From Cheilinus undulatus (taxonomy: Eukaryota > Chordata > Actinopteri > Labriformes > Labridae), in the NCBI RefSeq assembly GCF_018320785.1, contig NC_054884.1, positions 22,755,667-22,819,666 on the forward strand: DNA of 64,000 nucleotides, given 5' to 3'. Both the position numbers and the translations under genes were made by a program. Shown one piece after another: positions 55,116 to 64,000 of this stretch; within the stretch, counting starts at the first letter, position 1; each line of letters opens with the position of its first letter. The notes under the pieces are model-generated. The model worked only from the letters and a program-made list of their open reading frames with translations. It was not told the origin of the DNA and made no database searches.

Positions 55116-55204
55116 GTTTTAACATTAATATCTGTTTAGCATTCTGATCCACTGTTACATTATTTGAAACACCAAAGATACAAGAAAGCACAGAAGCCCA
55201 CAGA

Positions 55205-55330
55205 ATACAGAATAATGAGTGTAGATTAATGAGATTAAAAATAGCTTAACAATTGTAGCATTAGGCTGAAACATAACAAAACTAAAAACTAAAAACGTGA
55301 AGGGGGTCTAAGTACTTTCTGGATGCACTT
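55205..55330. mobile_element. Tc1/mariner family C, isolated terminal fragment
   Basis: It ends CTAAGTACTTTCTGGATGCACT before TTTA, close to the end consensus of the fish family whose transposase piece is at 43925-44430. The inner side (CTGAAACATAACAAAACTAA) also matches that family's terminal region as I recall it. Confidence 0.5.
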
Positions 55331-55742
55331 TATGTGTGCTTAAGAATTCTGCAGAATGTTCCTTTTTTAATGACACACCTTTTACCACCTCAGGAGCCAT
55401 TTAAGGCAGTTAGTAGTTATTATTTAGAAATAATAGTCTCAAAATCAGTCAGTAAAGCTAAAAAGGCTGAATCAGCTGTTAAATGCAGCTGTTTCTGTGC
55501 AGGGATTAAAACTATTGTAGTTGTGGTTGAACTGAATAAATTTAATAAAGATCATTTGGTATAATCTTTTTCATATTCCAGGTGTAATGTTCATAAAAAA
55601 AGAAAGTACCAATGCTATAAGCCACTGATGAACAACAAAGGGATTTATTATTGTTACATCACTGATTTTTCTTTCTTAATTGTATTTAGAAATAACGATA
55701 AAGACACTCAGTGAGAGCAGATGGGTATTTTAGGAGGTAGTT

Positions 55743-55748
55743 TTTATT
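55743..55748 (-). terminator. slc4a1: Candidate slc4a1 polyadenylation signal AATAAA
   Basis: TTTATT on the + strand gives AATAAA on the - strand, 561 nt past the slc4a1 stop, implying a 3' UTR of about 580 nt. Weaker A-rich alternatives exist upstream near 56270. Confidence 0.5.
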
Positions 55749-56308
55749 TTTATGGTGACAAAATGAGACAGCATCATAAAACAGTCATAAATTACAACTT
55801 TAACCACAATACTTTAACTTTTGCTTCCCAGAGTTACCAGTTTGATCATTCCTGCTGAAATATTTTCACTCACAATGTGTACAATTATACCAGGAAGTGA
55901 AAAGGCACACATTACATTCGTTGTTTCATTTTGACAAAACAGATATCTTTGGCTTGTAACACTAAAACATTTCCACTGAGCATTTATGCTGCCTGTTCAT
56001 CTCATGTGTTTGGATTGCTTGGAAAGCAACTGCATAATTTTTTACATCAATATCATGTGAATATTCATAGCTTCAGAAGTGTTTAAGGCACAAGTTTAAG
56101 GAATAAAACTGCAATAATTTACCTGAGTAACGTTTAAATATTCTCAGGAAGTGTAAGACCGAACATTTTTATAAGTTATCAATGTCATAAACATTGATTC
56201 CCCAAAGATCTTTGCATTTGTATGAAAAAAAATTCACCAAGTGAGATGATTCAAGATGTGTATAAAATAAATATATTTTCAATCAAATAAAAGCTGCCAT
56301 TAAATGAT

Positions 56309-59300
56309 CTATAATGGCATCTGAGTTTCACAGTATACATCCTGTCCTGGCTCCTCCTCAAATGTCACTTTGGCGTCATCTGCATCCAACTAAAGCAAAA
56401 CAGACACAAGCATTAAAAAAACAAAAAAAAACAAAAAAAAAACAAATCTCCTTTTTTTTTTTTTTTTTTACCAATTGTGAGTTATAATATAGCTTTTTAC
56501 TGACATGACTAGAGGTAGCAACTTACACATTTCATCTCCAGTTCAGTGAAGAGCCGCCCGGTCATAAACATGCGTAGGGGAATGGTGAGGATGAGTATGA
56601 AAGGAAGGGCAAGGGACACCGGACTGGACTTAATAATCCATAGAAGTGCCAGACACACAATCTGGATGGCTGTGAACAAGTGCATTCGTCCAGTGCTTAC
56701 CTACATCAGATGTAAAGTATTAGTCAGGTACAAATAACTGAAAATGGGAGTACTTCTAAATTGTGACTGAAGTGGTTTGGGGTGCTTGTAATGGTAAAAA
56801 TATGTTAGAAAAATAAGGTGAGATTAAAGTGGTAGCTAATAAGGAGAGCATCCTACAACAGCCCAAAATTTTAAAATCTGAATAGGCTAGATGAGCTGGA
56901 AATTCAACATTTGCTGTTTTAAAGTAATACTGCTGTGATTTAAAAGCTCAGTTGTTCAGCAAATGAAAACACAAAGCTTACAAGCTGGGCAAAGTCGCTT
57001 CTCGCAGCACTAGCTTTTCTGCTAACTTGGCCAAAAAGCTAACACTAGCAACATAAAGTAGCTGGAGTCTTTTTTCTAATCGTACCCTCCCTTTTGATTA
57101 AAAATAGCAAGAAAATCAAACAATGTATAGTTTTATATTTTTGTGAAGGATTTAAAATTGTGTTTTTCCCTGTGATCAGAAGATTGCACTACCTCACATC
57201 ATTAGCTTAGTTAGGCTAGCAAGGGATATTAAACCCTACAGCTGAAGGGGTTTTTATTACTTATATTTATGAACGTATTTGGTTTTATTAGTAATAACAA
57301 ATAATGAGATGCATCTTTTGAGAGACAGCTAACAGCTGTATGTGTGAGTTGAGGCTATTGTAACATGGTACTGTAACCATGGTGCTTATTGGAGTATGAA
57401 AAGAACTGTTGGAGTTCAGGAAAAGGCACTACACTCAGTCTATTTGTAACCTAGGTTCATCTATTGTTTATCAAAATTACCTCAAAATAAATTACTCTAC
57501 TTGGCTGAAATGAGCGCACAGGTCTCTTATTATCAGCACTAAAATGGTGTTTTGGGAAGCCGTCATTTGCAGAATGGCGGGCCAGATTCAGTTACACTCT
57601 TAAGCTGACAACACCAATCTACAACTTTGCTATATCTCCTCTGATCTAAAGTTGTAGTCCCTTTACCTCAATGAAAAGACTTGGCGCTGTTGTAGCAGAT
57701 TTACTTTTTTGTGTAATGTAAACGGGTACAAACAGTTTATAAGCAATGAGCAATCACGTCTCCTTGGAATGCTCACTCTTGTGGCGTAAGGTTCATCAGG
57801 GTGGTATTTCTTAGGGATCAGCAGTAGCAGCATTCGATCCCAAAGCTGGATGCCATTGAGTGAGGTAACTCCCATGTAGAGAAAGATCCCAAACAAGGCA
57901 GCCATAGGGATCATCTTTAGGATCGGCTCCATCAAAATGGACAGACCTTGGTACAAATAGTCAGATAAAAGAAAGCCTTCCATTTCCTTGATAAAATTGT
58001 AAAAAAAGATAAATTTAGAAAACTTACCAACTAGCAAGGCAACCACAATGCCACTGATCCGCTGCTCAATCACCTTCTCAATCACAGGTTTTGGTCCTTT
58101 GCTCATCACAGTGAGGGCGTTAGCATGGGTGACAGATCGCACTGTGGCAGCACTGAGCCATGGCACCCCAAATATCGCACTCAACCCGCCCATTCCAACT
58201 AAAACTAGCAGGTCAAAGTGGAACCCAGAGCCTTTGACCATCTTTCTCTCAGGTTTACTCACAATCAGACTGTTAAAAAATCCAATAAATGAAACAAGTT
58301 TGGTTAAGGCGAGGCAATGCCAAATGTTTCATAGGTTGAAATTTGATGACTTACGTGGTGATCTGAGACTCCAAAAAGATGAGGATGAAGACGAGCATTG
58401 CAGGGATACAGCATGCAAACATCACCCACACTGGGAAGGTCTGGTGCTCTCCAAAAGGATTGATAAGCCAGCCTCTTTTGGCTGGGTTGGACACCATCAG
58501 ACCTTTTGGAACCACTAGTTTCTACAAAACAGGAATATATTTTGTGCTGAATACGATTACTTGATTCGATCCCCTCTAACACACACTAGAAGTGCATTAT
58601 GTGTCTTTTTATTGCAATATGAGCAGGTGATGTGATTACAACCAAGACAAATTCCCTTTCATTGTATTGTATTGGCATCTGCTTATTGTTTTTTTGTTAA
58701 AAAGGCCCTTTGTCCTTTAGAATTTCAACTGGATTATACATGCATCCAGAATATAAACTGGTAAGAAACTTGGATTCTTGGGCAAACCTGGGTGTACGTA
58801 TCTTCAATGCTGTAGTCCACAAGAACCATGAGGAATATGGAAATAGGCACGCCAAAGTCCCCAATCAAACGTCTGATCTGGCAAGTCCAAATCAAAGCAT
58901 TAATGACTAAAATTGAACCGTAGAGTTTTTGTTCACATTTATGATTTGCTCTATCATAATTGTCAGTAAATCTTTGTATAGCTTGTAGACTCACCTTTCC
59001 AGGAAGGAATGTGCCATTCTTGAACTGGCGAAGGAAGAAAGCGATGAAGAAGCAGCCCAACATGAGGCACATTGAGAGTAGGGCTGTGTTTGGATAAGGT
59101 GGCTTAATAGTGTTTATGATAATGGTTGTATTGCCAGTAGCATTGTCATAAAAGATTGTCTCTTCCACCCTTGGTCGCCAGGGATTTTCTACAGTTGTAT
59201 TCAAATGATCGTAATTTAGAATCAGTGGATGGGCCTTGAAGATCTAAAGAGAAGTGAGGATGCAGAGAGGTTATGATCTGATTTCTTGACTTAGAAAAAT

Positions 59301-62300
59301 AAGAAAATAATGGAGATGCTTTTACCCTCCCCAGTTTGGCGAAGGTCTCGTAGATGAAGATGAGGGAGATGAGGATGGAGAAGATTTCCTGGGTGAAACG
59401 GGAGATGAAACGCACCAGGAAGCTGCCCTCAAAGGCTACTATGACGACCACAATGATGACCAACCACACTCCAACCCAAACTCTCCCCACAATATACTCA
59501 ATGTCCTGGGACTTGCAGAACTGAACGAAAGAAACAGTGCATGAGCTGAACTTTGACGACCAACAGATTTTATATGGGATGTATAATGACAAAAATCAAG
59601 AGACTGAAAAATCTGTATGGTTCAACTATTTGTGGATGGTTGTCCAGTGTTACAACTTACAGCAAAGAAGGCCTCCTCAAACACTAACAGAGGACCAGAG
59701 AAACCAATGACCAGGACGGGTTGAGCAGCAACAAAGCAGAAAATGATCCCCTGAATGCTGGTGGAGATGAGGAGCTCTGGAACGCCCATCATGTTGTCAA
59801 CCTTATCAGCTGTGGAAACAGAGATGGCAGCCTTGAGTTTGTCATTTTGATAACAGAGGCGATCGTACAGTATTCACCCTCTTGGATGTTTTACCCTTTT
59901 ATTCATTTTATAAATCAATCATGGTCAATATAATTTGGCTTTTTTATCAAGAAAAATTGTACAAAAATACCTCTGAAATGTCGACGTGAAAACAGATTTC
60001 TATAAAATAATGTCAATTAAAAAAAATATGTAATGGAAAATAAGTGACTGCTTAAGTACTCATCCTCTTCAAGTCAGTGTTTAGTAGGTGCACCTCTGGG
60101 TGCAATCACAGCACTGAGTCTGTGCGGATAGGTCTCAGTCAGGTTTGCACATCTGGACACTGCAATTTTACTCTATTCTTCTTGGCAGAACTGCTCAAAC
60201 ACTGTCAGGTTGCATGGGATCAGGTGTGAGCAGCCCTTATCAAGGCACAAATTCTATATTGGATTGAGGTCTAGGCTTTAACACGGCTTCTTCAGAACAT
60301 TCACCTTGTTGTCTTGAAACCATTTCTGTCTAGCTTTCACTGTATGCTTTTGGTCATTGTCTTGCTGGAAAATAAATCTTCTAAAATCTTCTCCCAAGCA
60401 GTAATTCTCTTGCAGCTGAATAAGATTATCCTCCAGGTTTTTCCTATATTTTGCCACATTCATTTTACCCTTGACCTTTACAAGCTTTCCAGAGCTGGCA
60501 GCTGAGAAGCTGCCACCACTATGCTTTACAGTGGGGATGGTATGTTTGTGGTGATGTGGATTGTTTAGTGTCCCCAAAACACAGTGTCTGGTCTGATGGC
60601 CAAGGGGCACCATGGAGTCCTTTTGGCAAACTCTAGTTGAGATTTAATGTGTTTTCTTTTACAGCGGTTTTCTCTTTGCCACTCTCCCATAAAGCTTTGA
60701 CTGGAGAAGAACAGGAGCAACAGTTGTTGAATGCAGAGTCTCTCCCATCTTAGCCACTGAAGCTTGTAACTCCTTCAGAGTAGTCATAGGTGTCTAGGTG
60801 ACCTCTCTCACTAGTCTCCTTCTTGTATAGTCATGCAGTTTGTGAGGACAGCCTGATCTAGGGAGATTTACACATGTGCCATATTAAGAAGTTATGACTT
60901 TCTACTGAGAAAGTCATAACTCCATAATATATTTACATCGGATATTTTTTTTAAATATTTTTGGCTATATTTATACTCATAATGTCTTATATGAGTTAAG
61001 AAATTGATCAAAAGTGAACATTTTATTCGCATAGATTACAAAACCAGACTGCTGGCCATAAAAGGAATGCTGTTTTAAAGCACTTCTGGACTGGTTTAAT
61101 TTTCAAACCTGGAGGCTGCACCCACTTCTTTTAAATATTTTATATCCTGAAACTAGCACGGGCTCATACCTAACAGTCCTCCAAAGGTGATGGCAGGAGA
61201 CAAGGCTGCAAAGTAGATAAAAATGATGGCGGCGAGGGCTTGTGCGTTAAGAGCATCTGTGATGTCACTCTTGTAATGCTGGTAACGCCTCCTTATGTCT
61301 TTCATCATTCCACCAAATGGCCGACCTGTGCGGGCCAAGGGGTCTTCAGGAGGCGTCCCTGAAGAGATGGAAACTGAAAGAAAATTTTAGCAGTGTCACT
61401 AGAAATAGAAAACCTTTCCAGCTATTTGCTTTCTGTTTGTTCATGTGTTGTTTGAAACCCAAAGTTTTTACCCTTGCGAGTCTTGGAGTCCAGACGGGTG
61501 GGTGGCTCAGAGGACTGGAATCTGTCTTGAAGCAGTTTCTTTTGAAAGCTGATAATTGATGAAAGCATGGCTTCATTCTGGATTTCAGTGGGCGGGATGA
61601 CAATGCTGCAGTCCATAAAGTTGACCACAGCATCTGTAAGCTCTCGGCTGCTCTTCGCCTTTAAGGCTGCCTGATTGAACACCTGGGACAGAGATGATAG
61701 GAAAGGTGTTAAAACTGCAGCAGGATGATGGAACACTGGCAAAGCATGCATTTACATCATATCCAAGAACCTCTCGATGCAGGATCCTCCGGAGGTTTCC
61801 TGATATGCATTAAGCTGTAACCCCCTTAACCAATGCCCTCAAGGAGAAATGATTACAGTGGTCTCAGAAATATCATAGGAAGTGAGTTGGTACGCCTTTT
61901 TAAGGTGTCTGAAGGTGTCAAAATTACCTCAACAAAATATGTGGAGTTCCTAACTGCACATTTCATGCCATGGTATAAAAAGAAGAACCGTGCCTTTCAG
62001 AGTAAAATCATTTTCATGCAAGACAATGCACCATCTCATGCTGCAAAAAATACCACTGAAGTCTTGGCTGCTATGGGCCTAAAGTGAGAAAAAATCATGG
62101 AGTAGCCACAATCATCCCCTGACCTCAACCCTATCATCCACCCTCATAGAGCATATTTAAACGGAAGCTTTATAAGGGTGGATGGCATTTTACCTCGAAA
62201 CAGCAGCTCTGTAAGACAATTCTGGCATCCTCAAAGGAAATGCAGGCAGAAACTATACATGGATGTACAAGTTCAATGGATGAAAGAGTTGTTAAGGTGA

Positions 62301-64000
62301 CATCAAAGAGGGGCTCCTATGTTAATATGGAACTTGATCTGAAAGATGATTTGATTGAAAAAGCTTTGATTTGACAAAAATTACCTCGTAATGCAAATAA
62401 TTACAACGGATTTCAGTTTTAAATCATTTGGAAAATATTTAGTGTTTTGAAACTCTGTTTTGCATAATAATTTGGAAAACTGCATTGCAAGTGATGCTGA
62501 AAAAATGCCATTGTCATCATTGGAAATTTTGTCGAATAAAATCTTGATCACAACAGAATTTTGGAGCAATGAAAAATTCTATTGACTGCCAAATATATAG
62601 ACTATATGGGGAAAAATGAACAAAAACAGTATACGAATAATAAATTGGAACACGATGTATAAATTCAAACTTTTAACTAAATTGATTGATACTGGTTATA
62701 TGTAAATTAATGACTTGACTTCAAGTGCAAACATAGACCTAAACCCTTTACCCTTAAAGGTTACCATGATGATTTCAACCTGAAATACACAATTAATCTT
62801 CAAATATGAATACTGGATTAAATGTTACTTGATCTATAATGTGACTGGAGGTTTACAGAGACACTATTATCTGTGTTATCTGTTTGCAAACAGAGAATTA
62901 TCTCTCCTTGTATGCACTTTCAGATACAACTCCAGAAAGGGGCATGGCTTATACCAAAGTCAGTTTAAGCAGAGCAGTTTTCTAGTCTTACTCAATTAAA
63001 ATGCAATTGCTATTTTTTAATGCATTACATTTCAGATGAAAAATGCTTCCACTTTAGTTTTCTTAAAAACAGATTTGATTATGTTCAGACATTTAACTCA
63101 CTTTGTCAGCCATGAGTGCTGCCATTGTACGTCCAGTCTCGTGGTAGTCTATGTCAGCCTTGCTGGGGCCAATGAGGACAAACACGAAGCGTACTGGCAC
63201 CGGGGCCTCCAACGCAGAGTCGAGCGCTGCCGCCTCCTTCAGACGTACAAACACAACCGTAGGCCTTTCTAGAAACTCCAACGCTCCTGGTAGAAAGAGA
63301 AAAAAATACTGAAGATATAAAACTACACATTTAAAATCTGCTCAATGTGTGTAACATTCTCACACACAAATTTAATGCACTCCACATTTGTATGAAAATG
63401 TGTTAAACACTGACATACCTACTAGCACCATAGAGGCTTCAACATGGTCAGCTTCATCCCTCTAGAGCAAGGACAGAATCAGAAAACCTATTAATCTAAC
63501 AGAGTTTCTCATTCATTCACTGTTATCATATTTGAAGTTCCTATGAGGAACTTTCGCTTTTGTCAATTTGGTGCCTTCTAGACAAAGTAAACCTTGTTTG
63601 AGTTGAATCTACAATCCAAGCATCACAGCATAGTGCATACTTACTTTTACATGTTGGTTATGGCAGCAGAAAATATGCAAGCACGTGTGTCACAGTATTT
63701 TAAGTTTAAGAACAGCCACTGATGACGCACGAACAATCGGTGTTGGATTGTAGAAGATCAAGTAATTTAAAAAAACATCTGAATAAATGGACAAAAAGAA
63801 ATCCTTCAAAACCTATGCTCCTTAGAGTCTTCCAGAGCTGTTTGACTCCAGTAGTCACTTTTTCCTTAAATAATGATCGTCCCCCTTTCGTCAAGATATC
63901 AGATCATGTGATACATACATATTGATTTAATCAGTGGGAGATTTTACCCTTTCCTTAACTGAAAACTTCTTCAGGTCTACCCCGTCTGTCAGAGCTTGGC
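56309..64000 (-). CDS. slc4a1: Band 3 anion exchanger (AE1), C-terminal 731 residues; partial at right edge
   Basis: Chloride/bicarbonate exchanger of the red-cell membrane. Exons in gene order are >64000-63948, 63461-63419, 63286-63102, 61682-61472, 61358-61170, 59809-59661, 59520-59326, 59243-58995, 58877-58788, 58521-58355, 58269-58028, 57946-57777, 56700-56527 and 56389-56309 (stop TAG 56311-56309). All are in phase. About 180 N-terminal residues are outside the window (human 911). Visible parts are the end of the cytoplasmic domain ([33 protein letters not shown]) and [20 protein letters not shown] before the first membrane span. Transport-core motifs are [62 protein letters not shown] (with the family's proton-linked Glu), [11 protein letters not shown] and [19 protein letters not shown]. 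The C-tail [14 protein letters not shown] carries an acidic LDADD site, a carbonic-anhydrase-binding motif in AE1. The outer loop has NATGNTT, a likely N-glycosylation site. Confidence 0.97.
59868..60890 (-). mobile_element. Tc1/mariner relic, family D, in an slc4a1 intron
   Basis: It begins after TA (59866-59867) with CAGTATTCACCCTCTTGGAT. The transposase is on the - strand and includes [11 protein letters not shown] near 60530, [20 protein letters not shown], and the second-Asp phrase [10 protein letters not shown] near 60350. Lys at the end of that phrase leads into decay, and the third acidic residue is lost. The open piece is 111 codons. The right end is missing or unrecognised. It sits in the slc4a1 intron 59810-61169 in the same orientation as the host gene. 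Confidence 0.8.
61853..62345 (+). mobile_element. Tc1/mariner relic, family B, second copy, decayed
   Basis: The + strand reads [20 protein letters not shown], then [14 protein letters not shown] (second catalytic Asp) and LAAMGLK, then a stop. SSPDLNP follows in the same frame, but the ENLW part is lost. This parallels the - strand copy at 37425-38959 ([41 protein letters not shown]). Ends are not recognisable. It sits in the slc4a1 intron 61683-63101, opposite to the host gene. Confidence 0.75.
62346..63101. other. Rest of an slc4a1 intron, nothing recognised
   Basis: AT-rich sequence with no open frame above 62 codons and no repeat that I can name. Confidence 0.5.

Noticed and set aside
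58048-58518. 156-codon + strand open frame
   Set aside because: It runs opposite to two slc4a1 exons and the intron between them; the - strand protein is highly conserved, so this is a shadow.

Overview
The window is a stretch of vertebrate, almost certainly teleost (ray-finned fish), nuclear genome. Genes are split into many short exons with GT-AG introns. Non-coding DNA is AT-rich and full of fish-type Tc1/mariner, hAT-like and SINE-like relics. Protein matches are closest to vertebrate families. All functional calls come from sequence recognition and exon-by-exon phase checking by eye; no search was run.

Six protein genes can be laid out. (1) The 3' half of mpp3 (MAGUK p55 subfamily member 3) is on the + strand, 1-8944. 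The other five are on the - strand: (2) psmc5, the 26S proteasome ATPase Rpt6, complete, 9569-14143; (3) smarcd2 (BAF60B), complete, 17717-31594; (4) an atxn7l3 gene (SAGA deubiquitinase-module subunit), 35657-42038, whose readable 3' end lacks the SCA7 domain and carries an unfamiliar 26-codon tail; (5) a short UBF-like gene (ubtfl), complete, 45259-52519, encoding about 471 residues with three HMG-box regions instead of the six of UBF; (6) the 3' part of slc4a1 (band 3/AE1 anion exchanger), 56309-64000, running off the right edge. Reading frame is continuous across every junction I assigned, and predicted lengths agree with the families (psmc5 gives exactly 406 residues).

The gene order joins two blocks that, from memory, are separate on human chromosome 17q: PSMC5-SMARCD2, and ATXN7L3-UBTF-SLC4A1 (with MPP3 nearby in 17q21). 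The genes are not an operon or a pathway. Psmc5 is proteolytic; smarcd2 and atxn7l3 are chromatin regulators; ubtfl belongs to an rRNA-transcription family; slc4a1 is an erythroid membrane transporter; mpp3 is a junction/synapse scaffold.

Between and inside the genes lie several Tc1/mariner relics of four different families. One near-full-length copy is bounded by TA (37425-38959). There is also a 558-bp hAT relic with a perfect 8-bp target duplication (54558-55115), a tidy MITE (about 43366-43567), a SINE-like piece, a LINE C-terminal fragment, and several dispersed repeats present twice or more. No retrovirus-like, Polinton-like, CRISPR or bacterial element was seen. I did not find a new multi-gene system. 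The observations most worth following are the SCA7-less atxn7l3 tail and the reduced UBF-like gene, which sit side by side.
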